This document shows, in pieces, positions 25,062 through 33,073 of a stretch of 64,000 nucleotides of DNA. How positions within the stretch are numbered: the first letter of the stretch is position 1; each line of letters begins with the position of its first letter. A program made the translations under genes and the position numbers. The notes beneath the pieces are model-generated. The model was not told the DNA's origin and made no database searches. It saw only the letters and a list, made by a program, of their open reading frames with translations. The stretch spans positions 62,001-126,000 of the forward strand of contig NZ_KQ956819.1 in assembly GCF_001546455.1 (NCBI RefSeq), written 5' to 3'. The DNA is from Gardnerella vaginalis (lineage in GTDB: Bacteria > Actinomycetota > Actinomycetes > Actinomycetales > Bifidobacteriaceae).

Positions 25062-27545
25062 ATGACTAAACACGTCGCGCCGAAAGCCAAGACTACTGCG
25101 GCGGCATTTGCCAAAGAACTTCAAGAACATCTGAAGTACACCCAGGGTGTCACCCCAGAACAGGCCACTACGGCTGATGTGTATGTTGCCGCTGCTACCG
25201 CGGTCCGTCGCCATTTGATGGATTCTTGGATGCAGACCCAGCATGACATGATTAACGGAAAAACCAAGGCTGTTGGCTATTTGAGCGCAGAGTTCTTAAT
25301 GGGCAAGCAGCTTGAAAACGCTTTGCTTAACGCTGGTCTTACCGATCAGTTCAACAAGGCTGTTACAAATCTTGGTTTTGAGCCAAAAGATGTTATCGAC
25401 GCTGAGTATGAGCCAGGTTTAGGTAACGGCGGTTTGGGTCGTCTCGCAGCCTGCTTTATCGACTCGCTCGCCTCTATTGGCGTGCCAGCATTTGGCTACG
25501 GCATCCAATATCGTTATGGTATTTTTAAGCAGCGCTTTGATGAGCAGGGTAAGCAGGTAGAAACTCCTGATTACTGGCTTAGCAACGAAGAGCCATGGGG
25601 ACATATCGACTATGGTCGCGATCAGCGCGTTAACTTTGGCGGCAAGGTTGTTGAAGAAAACGGCAAGCGCGTATGGAAGCCAGATTGGGCTGTTCGTGCA
25701 GTACCAGTTGACTACATGGTCCCAGGCTACAATTCTGGTCGCGTAAACACTCTTCGCTTGTGGACTGCTAAGTCTTACGACGAATTCGATTTACTCACCT
25801 TTAACAAGTCCGAGTACTTGGACGCTGTTAAGCCACAGGTTGAAGCAGAAAATATCTCCAAGATTCTTTATCCAGAAGATTCCACTCCACAGGGCAAGGC
25901 TTTGCGTCTTGAGCAGCAGTACTTCTTTGTTGCTGCTTCTATTCACGACGCTATTCGCGTGTTCTACCCAGGTCAAGATAAGCCAGACCTTACAACCTTC
26001 CCAAGCAAGATTAACTTCCAGCTTAACGATACTCACCCAGTTATTGGTATCCCAGAGCTTATGCGCGTTCTTATGGACGAGTACGGCTACGATTGGAACA
26101 CCGCTTGGGGTATTACAACTAAGACCTTTAACTACACTTGCCACACGCTTCTTCCAGAGGCTTTGGAAGTTTGGCCAGCCAAGCTTATTGGCGAACTTTT
26201 GCCACGCCACCTTGAGATTATTCAGGGCATTAGCGAGCAGTTCCGCAACGAGCTTCGCAGCAAGGGTGTTTCCGAAGATCAGGTTGAGCGCATGCGCATT
26301 GCTACCGACGCCGACGAAAATGGCGAAGGTGCTGTAGTTCGTATGGCCTACTTGGCTACCTACGGCGGTTCTTACGTTAACGGCGTTGCCGAGCTTCACT
26401 CTGAGTTGTTGAAGGATGTTACCTTAAAGGACTTCTCCAGCGTTTACCCAGATAAGTTCAAGAACGTTACTAACGGCGTAACTCCTCGTCGCTTTGTGCG
26501 TTTGAGCAACCCACGTATGTCTGCTCTTATTACTGAGGGCTTGGGCACCGACGCATGGCAGGGTGATTTGGAGCTTCTCGAAGGTTTGAAGCCATTGGCT
26601 GACGACAAGGCATTCGTTAAGAAGTTCGCCGAAGTTAAGAAGCAGAACAAGCTTGCCTTCGTTGATTTTGCAAAGCACAAGTATGGCTTTGAAATCAACC
26701 CAGACACTATGTTTAACACCATTGTTAAGCGTTTGCACGAGTACAAGCGCCAGTCCATGAAGATCCTCCAGGTTATCTCCATGTACGCTGGAATTAAGAA
26801 CGGCACAATCAACGTCGACAAGATGCTCCCACGTACCGTGTTCTTTGGCGCTAAGTCCGCTCCAGGTTACGCAATGGCAAAGCTCACCATTCAGCTCATC
26901 AACAATGTTGCTCGCGTGGTGAATAACGACCCAGCATGCAAGGGCAAGCTCGCTGTGTTCTTCCCAGCAAACTACAACATTGAACTTGCTATGAACTTGA
27001 TTCCTGCCACCGATTTGGACGAGCAGATTTCTCAGGCTGGTAAGGAAGCCTCTGGTACTGGCAACATGAAGTTCGCTTTGAACGGCGCTTTGACCGTTGG
27101 TACTCTCGACGGCGCAAACGTTGAGATTCGCGAGCGCGTTGGCGCTGAGAACTTCTTCCTATTCGGCATGACCGTTGATGAGGTTGAGAAGCTCTACGCT
27201 GAAGGCTACGATCACGGCGGCTCCCGCAAGTACTACGAGTCTGATCCTCGTTTGAAGACCGCTGTAGACATGGTTGCCGATGGCACCTTCTCTAACGGCG
27301 ACAAGAGCGTGTACGAGCCACTCGTTAACGATTGGCTTACCCACGATTACTTCATGGCAATGGCTGACTTCAGCTCTTACATGGACATTCAGGCTCAGAT
27401 TGAGGAAACTTACCGCGACCCAATGAAGTGGGCTCGCATGGCGGTTTTGAACGTAGCCAACTCTGGTTACTTCTCTTCTGATCGCTCTATCGAAGATTAC
27501 CTCGATCGCATTTGGCACACTGGTGCTCTTCCAACTGCCGAGTGA
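25062..27545 (+). CDS. glgP: glycogen/alpha-glucan phosphorylase
   Basis: Releases glucose 1-phosphate from glycogen or maltodextrin using phosphate and pyridoxal phosphate. The 827 residues match the family; the pyridoxal phosphate lysine is in the EASGTGNMKFALNGALTVGT segment near residue 665, and GNGGLGRLAACF and YGIQYRYGIF are typical glucan-site segments. AAGGAG precedes the ATG. Codon use is strongly biased to C-ending codons (GGC, AAG, AAC), unlike its neighbours, which suggests high expression. In Gardnerella this would serve breakdown of vaginal glycogen products. Could equally be named malP. Confidence 0.95.
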   Translation: MTKHVAPKAKTTAAAFAKELQEHLKYTQGVTPEQATTADVYVAAATAVRRHLMDSWMQTQHDMINGKTKAVGYLSAEFLMGKQLENALLNAGLTDQFNKAVTNLGFEPKDVIDAEYEPGLGNGGLGRLAACFIDSLASIGVPAFGYGIQYRYGIFKQRFDEQGKQVETPDYWLSNEEPWGHIDYGRDQRVNFGGKVVEENGKRVWKPDWAVRAVPVDYMVPGYNSGRVNTLRLWTAKSYDEFDLLTFNKSEYLDAVKPQVEAENISKILYPEDSTPQGKALRLEQQYFFVAASIHDAIRVFYPGQDKPDLTTFPSKINFQLNDTHPVIGIPELMRVLMDEYGYDWNTAWGITTKTFNYTCHTLLPEALEVWPAKLIGELLPRHLEIIQGISEQFRNELRSKGVSEDQVERMRIATDADENGEGAVVRMAYLATYGGSYVNGVAELHSELLKDVTLKDFSSVYPDKFKNVTNGVTPRRFVRLSNPRMSALITEGLGTDAWQGDLELLEGLKPLADDKAFVKKFAEVKKQNKLAFVDFAKHKYGFEINPDTMFNTIVKRLHEYKRQSMKILQVISMYAGIKNGTINVDKMLPRTVFFGAKSAPGYAMAKLTIQLINNVARVVNNDPACKGKLAVFFPANYNIELAMNLIPATDLDEQISQAGKEASGTGNMKFALNGALTVGTLDGANVEIRERVGAENFFLFGMTVDEVEKLYAEGYDHGGSRKYYESDPRLKTAVDMVADGTFSNGDKSVYEPLVNDWLTHDYFMAMADFSSYMDIQAQIEETYRDPMKWARMAVLNVANSGYFSSDRSIEDYLDRIWHTGALPTAE

Positions 27546-27576
27546 GTATTTAAAAGCGTTTAACGCTTGATTTAAT

Positions 27577-27614
27577 AAAAGGCGATAATTGGCATTTGCT
27601 GATTATCGCCTTTT
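27577..27614 (+). terminator. terminator of the glycogen phosphorylase gene
   Basis: Stem AAAAGGCGATAAT paired with ATTATCGCCTTTT, 12-base loop, ending in a T-run. Confidence 0.9.
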
Positions 27615-27677
27615 GTTTATCTACATGTTTATCTACATGTTTATATACTTATCTATCTATGATTTTGTTTTGCATTA

Positions 27678-27716
27678 TAAAAAGCAGCGTCTTGCAAAAA
27701 TCACAAAACGCTGCCT
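27678..27716 (-). terminator. terminator of the small membrane protein gene
   Basis: Arms GCAGCGT (27684-27690) and ACGCTGC (27708-27714); on the minus strand the stem is followed by TTTTTATAAT. Confidence 0.7.
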
Positions 27717-27755
27717 AATAATGTTTAAGTTTTAATGCAGAAAAGTTTATTTTAT

Positions 27756-27968
27756 CTAAGCTTCAACTGGTTTAGCTTCTTCAGCTTCTTCTTTATTTTC
27801 CTTTTCTACACCCAAATTAATTGGCGAAGAGCTGTTCTCCCATGGCTGCTCCCATGGATCATAATCAGGATTATGCTGCTTGTACACATACAATGCTGCA
27901 ATACCTGCGAGCAGTGCTCCAAAGAGCAGTGCAAAGAACTTCCAACCGCCAGAGGACCTGTTCTCCAT
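27756..27968 (-). CDS. small single-pass membrane protein
   Basis: A 70-residue protein starting MENRSSGGWKFFALLFGALL. The start at 27968 has AAAGGAG nearby; the longer frame to 28004 would place that site inside the gene. One membrane helix (about residues 9-28) is followed by a YKQHNPDYDPWEQPWE segment and an acidic tail. It looks like the small conserved bifidobacterial membrane proteins of unknown function. A terminator lies 40 bases downstream. Confidence 0.65.
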   Translation of the reverse strand: MENRSSGGWKFFALLFGALLAGIAALYVYKQHNPDYDPWEQPWENSSSPINLGVEKENKEEAEEAKPVEA

Positions 27969-28175
27969 GATGGCTCCTTTCGTTAAGCTGACCTGCTCGT
28001 CCAAGTCAACGTTTTATACCGAGTTTACTCGTGTATTCACTATAATAGTGATTTTTTTTAATACTTGCATCTTTTTGCTATTTTTTTACTACATTTTTAC
28101 TATTAAGTCGTATAAAATTTTTTACCTTATTTTAGATTGTGATTATTAGACTGTGATTATTTGTGTATGCGATTA

Positions 28176-28181
28176 GATAAT
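28176..28181 (+). promoter_or_regulatory. -10 box placing a leaderless start at the rhomboid gene
   Basis: GATAAT ends eight bases before the ATG at 28190, with no ribosome binding site between, consistent with a leaderless transcript. The -35 region is weak. Confidence 0.35.
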
Positions 28182-28189
28182 GTTATTTT

Positions 28190-28891
28190 ATGAACAATTT
28201 TGATGTAAATAATATTGTTAAACGCTTTAAGACTAATTGCAAAAGCGCAACGTATTCAATTATCTACATTTGCGTGTTTGTATGGATTATTGAGATTATT
28301 CTTCACACTTTTTTGCCAAACGCGTATCAATTGTTTATTGAAAACACAGCTTTTGCGCCATTTTTAATCACAAAAGCAAGTTGGACTTGGTTTACATCTA
28401 TGTTTGTGCATTCTCCAGGATTTACGCACATACTTTTTAATATGTTATGCCTATATTCGCTTGGAATAGAACTTGAAAGATTCTTTGGAAGATGGAAATT
28501 CTTCTTCTTATACGCTATTAGCGGACTCGGTGGATGCGTTGCCACTTTGCTTTACTGCAAACTTACAGAAAACTGGATACTCGCCGCCTATGGAGCATCT
28601 GGAGCCATTATGGGACTTATTGGCGCTCTTTTGGTTGCACAATGGCGACTTGGCGAAAGCGTTAATGGAACTTTAATTTGGATTGGTTTAACTATTGCTA
28701 TGCCTTTATTGGTTCCAAATATTGCCTGGCAAGCGCATATTGGCGGCCTTGTTACTGGAATAGTGCTGTCTACTTTGCTTGGCGTTAATAATCCGCTTCT
28801 TAAAAAAGCATCTTTTAATGAGCGTTTTGCTGTTTATTCTTTGCTAACTCTTATAGCTCTTTTGGCAATATGCGCATTTTGCTTGATTTAA
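28190..28891 (+). CDS. rhomboid-family intramembrane serine protease
   Basis: Cuts membrane proteins within the bilayer. The 233 residues have six or seven membrane helices. The catalytic serine is S137 in YGASGA and the histidine is H183 in QAHIGG; the accessory HILFN (N84) is also present. No soluble domain is attached. Substrates are unknown. Stands alone; the DnaA-box cluster begins 37 bases downstream. Confidence 0.92.
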   Translation: MNNFDVNNIVKRFKTNCKSATYSIIYICVFVWIIEIILHTFLPNAYQLFIENTAFAPFLITKASWTWFTSMFVHSPGFTHILFNMLCLYSLGIELERFFGRWKFFFLYAISGLGGCVATLLYCKLTENWILAAYGASGAIMGLIGALLVAQWRLGESVNGTLIWIGLTIAMPLLVPNIAWQAHIGGLVTGIVLSTLLGVNNPLLKKASFNERFAVYSLLTLIALLAICAFCLI

Positions 28892-28927
28892 AACTAATTG
28901 ATATGCATCTAAATTACACGCGTGTAG

Positions 28928-29068
28928 TTCTCCACAATTGTGGACATAAAAGTGGATAACCTGGGTATAACGTGGGTATATCTCAATAAGTTATCCACAT
29001 TGTTATGCACAATCGTTGATAACTCTACTTTTTTAGCCCTGTTGATAAGTGCATAACAGTTATCCACA
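28928..29068. promoter_or_regulatory. DnaA-box cluster, about 23 kb from dnaA
   Basis: Within 141 bases are two perfect boxes TTATCCACA (28991-28999, 29060-29068, plus strand) and four near matches: TTCTCCACA (28928-28936), TTATCCACT (28951-28959, minus), TTATGCACA (29003-29011) and TTATGCACT (29048-29056, minus). The density equals that beside dnaA. It may titrate DnaA, regulate the next gene, or take part in initiation. Confidence 0.75.
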
Positions 29069-29116
29069 TTTTTGGAAAATTGTGACTTTCTCTAAACCTT
29101 AATCAAAAATAGAATT

Positions 29117-30442
29117 ATGCAATCTAACAACACTTGTCCAAGCCAATTACAAAAGCAAAACCAGCAGACGATTGATTTTATTAATCAAAATCAAAACACT
29201 AACCCAAAAGATGCTGCTCTAAAAGCGTCTAATAACCCAAACGTTAATGTTGCTTTTGCTGTTAATCAAATAAGCGGCAAGCAGATTGCAAAAACAAAGT
29301 TGCCAATATGGTATAAAAACGAGCGCGTAATATATCCAGCTCATATTTCTATGGAACAGTGCTCATCGCAAGCAACCGCACAGTATAAAGCACGCCTTGC
29401 AAATCGTCTTATAAAAAACAACAATATTGATAAATGCAAAACAACTCTAATCGATTTAACAGGTGGATTTGGAGTGGACTGCGCAATTATGAGCCAAGAA
29501 TTCAACAAGGCCATTTGCGTAGAAAAACAAGAAGAATTATCGGCCATAAGCCAACACAACATGATTGCTATGGGCCTAAATAATGTTCAATGCATAAATT
29601 CAACAAGCGTAGAAGCTCTAGAAAAAATAGACCAAGCAACGCTTATTTACATTGACCCCGCAAGACGAGATAAGAGCGGAGCTAGAACGTACGCAATCGA
29701 AGACTGCACGCCTAATGTTCTTGAACTAAAATCGCATATACTACGCGTTGCGCAATTTTTGCTTATAAAACTATCGCCTATGCTTGATTGGAAAAAAGCT
29801 GTTTGCGACTTTAGCGGAAGCGTTAGCCAGATACACATTGTTTCGCACAATAACGAGTGCAAAGAGCTGCTTTTAGTGTTGGACTCAAACATGCATTCAA
29901 ACGTTGATGTTTACTGCGTAAATAACGATTCAGTAACCGTTTTTAACGCAAAATACAATCCAGACTTAAATAAAGTAGAAGAAGAATCGCAAGAACTACA
30001 CGAATCGCAAGAACCAGATACAAAAAACCAACAAAGCTCAAACGTCTTAAGTATAAATAATTGGTCTAATTGGGCTAAATATGTTTATGAGCCAAACGCT
30101 TCAATTATGAAGTCGGGCTGTTTTAGGCTTTTAAGCTCCAAATACAACGTTTTGCAAATCGCAAGCAACAGCCACGTTTTTATATCTTGCGAATATGAAT
30201 CTAACTTCCCGGGAAACATTTGGAAAATAGATAATATTTTTAGTTTAAACAAAAAAGAAATTAGCAAAGCACTTTTAAATGTGACTTACGCAAATATTGC
30301 AACATATAATTTTCCACTAAGCGTAAATGATCTAAAGAAAAGACTTAAGCTAAAAGACGGCGGAAAAACTAGGATTATTGCAACTACTGATTCTAAAAAT
30401 AACCACGTAATTATTCGCGCAAGCAGCACGCAATCAAAATAA
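29117..30442 (+). CDS. class I SAM-dependent methyltransferase with THUMP-like C-terminal domain
   Basis: A 441-residue methyltransferase family protein of unknown target. The SAM fold starts near residue 110: LIDLTGGFGVDCAIMS (motif I), AICVEKQEEL (motif II), and TLIYIDPARRDKSGART, where other family members have the catalytic-loop DPAR. The C-terminal part (SIMKSGCFRLLSSKYNV... and KLKDGGKTRIIATT) matches the THUMP-like domain seen with these proteins, which suggests an RNA substrate. An 85-residue N-terminal region is N/Q rich. No ribosome binding site is seen before the ATG; the upstream DnaA boxes end 48 bases away. Confidence 0.8.
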   Translation: MQSNNTCPSQLQKQNQQTIDFINQNQNTNPKDAALKASNNPNVNVAFAVNQISGKQIAKTKLPIWYKNERVIYPAHISMEQCSSQATAQYKARLANRLIKNNNIDKCKTTLIDLTGGFGVDCAIMSQEFNKAICVEKQEELSAISQHNMIAMGLNNVQCINSTSVEALEKIDQATLIYIDPARRDKSGARTYAIEDCTPNVLELKSHILRVAQFLLIKLSPMLDWKKAVCDFSGSVSQIHIVSHNNECKELLLVLDSNMHSNVDVYCVNNDSVTVFNAKYNPDLNKVEEESQELHESQEPDTKNQQSSNVLSINNWSNWAKYVYEPNASIMKSGCFRLLSSKYNVLQIASNSHVFISCEYESNFPGNIWKIDNIFSLNKKEISKALLNVTYANIATYNFPLSVNDLKKRLKLKDGGKTRIIATTDSKNNHVIIRASSTQSK

Positions 30443-30447
30443 CAAAA

Positions 30448-30474
30448 ATGGCTGCACGCTTTACATGCAGCCAT
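30448..30474. terminator. stem-loop between convergent methyltransferase and crgA genes
   Basis: Perfect nine-base arms ATGGCTGCA and TGCAGCCAT with a nine-base loop between the two 3' ends. T-runs are weak, with AAAAA on the left serving minus-strand transcripts. Confidence 0.65.
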
Positions 30475-30500
30475 CAGGAATTAACTAAGTTGTATAACAA

Positions 30501-30902
30501 CTATCTCCAGCACATTGTCATTAAGAATCCAGCCATAACCAAGCATGCTGCGATTAAAAGATTAAATGCTCCAATTCCAGGAATTGGGAGCGAAGGATTC
30601 AAGTAATAAACAACAGCCCAGAACAATCCAACGATCATAAGCGTGCAGAAGAGTGGAACAAACCATCCAGCATTAGCTTTAGTGCCCTTAATGGCCTCTT
30701 CAACCCTGCGAGTATTTTCTTCTTGACGCTTCATCATGCGCTGTATTTGCGGAGATAAAGACTCTTTATCTGCAGTTGCGTTCAAAACAGCTTCAACCTG
30801 CTCCATAGGAACGCCATACACGTCTTCTTTAGAAGAGTTTTGAGCCTCATCCACATCGGCAGATGAAGTGGTGTTCAATTTATTCAATTCTTCGTCAGCC
30901 AT
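30501..30902 (-). CDS. crgA: cell division protein CrgA
   Basis: A small divisome membrane protein of actinobacteria that recruits PBPs and other factors to the septum. The 133 residues have a long acidic N-terminus (about residues 1-70) and then the CrgA core: NAGWFVPLFCTLMIVGLFW, VVYYLNP, PIPGIGAFNLLIAACLVMA and the terminal TMCWR, i.e. two membrane helices joined by a short PIPGIG loop. Its position beside DUF881 and sortase genes near pknB is the usual actinobacterial one. Diverges from the DUF881 gene. Confidence 0.9.
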   Translation of the reverse strand: MADEELNKLNTTSSADVDEAQNSSKEDVYGVPMEQVEAVLNATADKESLSPQIQRMMKRQEENTRRVEEAIKGTKANAGWFVPLFCTLMIVGLFWAVVYYLNPSLPIPGIGAFNLLIAACLVMAGFLMTMCWR

Positions 30903-30969
30903 AACAGTAACACTCCAATCAATCGGCTACACGCTATAATAATAGTTACACTCGAACGCAAGAAGAAGA

Positions 30970-31770
30970 ATGAGCATTATGGCAAAACAAACAGGTAAGC
31001 ACGGCGCTAAAAAATCGCTATTAGGTAGCGTTGCCGTAGCATTAGCAATTTGTTTTACAGGGTACTTATTCATCACTAATCTGCGCATAAATCGTACGGC
31101 ATTTGTTACTTCCGATACTGGCCAGATGGTGGAAAGAAATTCTCAAAGAGCAAAAGATTTACGAGAAGATGTTAAAGAGCTAGATTCTAAGGTTAATCTT
31201 TTAAACAAAACATTAACAAGCACGTCAAATGGTTCTGAATCTTCAGACGATACTGGAACAAGCACAATGCTCCCAGCAATACAGGGTCCAGGTATTACGG
31301 TTACGCTAAACGATTCACCACTTTGGAAAACGGCCGTAAACGGGTCTGGAAGCTCCTCAAATATAAATGACTATGTAATTCACCAACAAGACATAGAAGC
31401 TGTTGTAAATGCCCTCTGGAGGGGCGGAGCAGAGGCAATGACGATTCAGGGTCAACGAGTGTTGTTTAATTCCGCTGTTGTTTGCATTGGAAACGTGCTT
31501 ATGCTGCAGGGCCATCAGTACTCGCCACCGTATAGAATATCTGCTATTGGCTCAGTTGAAAACATGCTAGAAGCGCTGGATGATTCTCCAGCAATTCAAA
31601 CATATAAAGACTATGTCAGCACTTTTGGGCTGGGATGGAAAGTGGAAAAGCGGGGAAACTTAAAGTTCTTAGAATCGTCTGCATTACTGCAACCTCTAAG
31701 ATTTGCCTCTGTTCCAAAAGATGCCGATTTTATTGGCAATATTCCTCAACACCATTCCACCAGGCAATAA
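30970..31770 (+). CDS. DUF881 family protein
   Basis: A 266-residue protein with one N-terminal membrane helix (about residues 19-38), a coiled-coil segment (about 55-85) and an extracellular DUF881 domain (GPGITVTLNDSP, VVNALWRGGAEAMTIQGQR, PPYRISAIG). The role of DUF881 is not known; it lies beside crgA and sortase genes in many actinobacteria. Start assigned at the first ATG; the ATG three codons later (MAKQTG) is equally possible. Followed nine bases later by the sortase gene. Confidence 0.87.
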   Translation: MSIMAKQTGKHGAKKSLLGSVAVALAICFTGYLFITNLRINRTAFVTSDTGQMVERNSQRAKDLREDVKELDSKVNLLNKTLTSTSNGSESSDDTGTSTMLPAIQGPGITVTLNDSPLWKTAVNGSGSSSNINDYVIHQQDIEAVVNALWRGGAEAMTIQGQRVLFNSAVVCIGNVLMLQGHQYSPPYRISAIGSVENMLEALDDSPAIQTYKDYVSTFGLGWKVEKRGNLKFLESSALLQPLRFASVPKDADFIGNIPQHHSTRQ

Positions 31771-31779
31771 AGGAGTAAA

Positions 31780-32895
31780 ATGAAGCGTTCTAACTACATG
31801 CACGAACGTAACGAAACCAAAAGCTCGGGAACCAGCTTAATTTGGACAATAGCTGGTGTTATTGGAGAAATTCTTATAGCTTTCGCAATTGTTTGTGCAT
31901 TGTACATTGTCTGGCAAATGTGGTGGACTGGTGCGCAATCTGAACACGTACAGTTTGAAACTCGCGAAGCCGTCTCCTGGAAGAATCCTGCTGCTGGAAA
32001 GAAAACAAAGATTGCTCTTCCGCAGGTAGACGATCCTCCTAAATTACAAAAAGTAAAGTACGGAGATCTTGTTGCTAGAGTCTATATTCCTAGGTTTGGA
32101 GATCAATGGGAACGCAATCTTGTTGAAGGTGTTAGCCTAGAAATATTAAATAGACGAGGCCTTGCACGCTTCCCTAAAACAGAAATGCCAGGAGAAGTTG
32201 GAAACTTTGGTATTAGTGGACACCGCAACGGCTACGGTCAGCCTTTAGCAGATGTTGACCGATTCCAAAAAGGTGATCCTATTATTGTTCGCACAAAAGA
32301 TTACTGGTTTGTTTACAAGTACGTTACTCACAAGATTGTTAAGCCAGAACAGAGTGAAGTTCTTGACAAAGACCCATTAAACCACAGCAAAAATCCTAAA
32401 AAGCGCATGATTACGCTTGTTACTTGCGAACCAAAGTATTCTACGCCTAAGTTCCGTTTTGTTAGCTTTGGCGAGCTAGAGTATTGGGCTAAAGTTTCTG
32501 ACGGTATTCCTAAAGAACTTTCTACTGTAGATGCAAATGGCCAAGTTAAGTTTGTAAACAACGAGCAGCAATCTTTGGCTTCTCGCCTTGATTCTCTTGT
32601 GCCAATCATGCTTATTGCTCTAGTTTCGTACATAATTATCTTCGCCGCTGCTGGTATTGCTTGGCAATGGCCTTTAAGGCGTCAAATCCGCGCTGGATTA
32701 AAGCCAAAGCCAGAGTTCAGTATTTTCGGTGGACTTATGAGGCTACAGCCTGGAATTCTGCCAGTACGAATAGTTCTTTCTGCGCTCATATACGTAATTG
32801 TAATTTCAATTCTTATGCAATGGGTATATCCGTTTGCTTCTGCAACGATTCCATTCTTAAGAGAGATGTCTGCGTATACAGCAACGGTTTACTAG
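31780..32895 (+). CDS. class E sortase
   Basis: A membrane transpeptidase that attaches surface proteins to the cell wall; class E enzymes usually read LAxTG signals. The 371 residues have an N-terminal membrane anchor (about 18-45), and the catalytic triad is H148 (SGHRNGYG), C216 (TLVTCEP) and R226 (KFRFVSF). Two or more further membrane helices occupy the last 100 residues, an unusual addition to the short tail of typical sortases. AAAGGAG lies just before the ATG. Cotranscribed with the DUF881 gene. Confidence 0.92.
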   Translation: MKRSNYMHERNETKSSGTSLIWTIAGVIGEILIAFAIVCALYIVWQMWWTGAQSEHVQFETREAVSWKNPAAGKKTKIALPQVDDPPKLQKVKYGDLVARVYIPRFGDQWERNLVEGVSLEILNRRGLARFPKTEMPGEVGNFGISGHRNGYGQPLADVDRFQKGDPIIVRTKDYWFVYKYVTHKIVKPEQSEVLDKDPLNHSKNPKKRMITLVTCEPKYSTPKFRFVSFGELEYWAKVSDGIPKELSTVDANGQVKFVNNEQQSLASRLDSLVPIMLIALVSYIIIFAAAGIAWQWPLRRQIRAGLKPKPEFSIFGGLMRLQPGILPVRIVLSALIYVIVISILMQWVYPFASATIPFLREMSAYTATVY

Positions 32896-32928
32896 CAAAC
32901 AATTTGCTGATTTGCTGACTTGAATACA

Positions 32929-32980
32929 AAACGCCGCCTAGATGCCGTTAAAACAACGTGCAAAACTAGGCGGCATTTTA
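32929..32980. terminator. bidirectional terminator between the sortase gene and pknB
   Basis: Arms GCCGCCTAG (32933-32941) and CTAGGCGGC (32966-32974), flanked by AAAA and TTTTA, between convergent genes. Confidence 0.85.
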
Positions 32981-33020
32981 GTTATTTAGATAGCTTAGAT
33001 AGTGCTTAAATAGTTTAGAC

Positions 33021-33073
33021 TACTTAGAATCCACTATCGCTTGAATCCACTATCGTTAGAATCCACTATCGCT
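33021..33073. repeat. tandem repeat across the pknB stop codon
   Basis: The segment AATCCACTATCG occurs three times at 16-18-base spacing, covering the last codons and stop of pknB and the bases after it. The last codons and the stop appear to have been duplicated. Confidence 0.7.

Noticed and set aside
25791-26399. 202-codon open frame antisense to glycogen phosphorylase
   Set aside because: Antisense shadow of a strongly codon-biased gene; no ribosome binding site or motifs.
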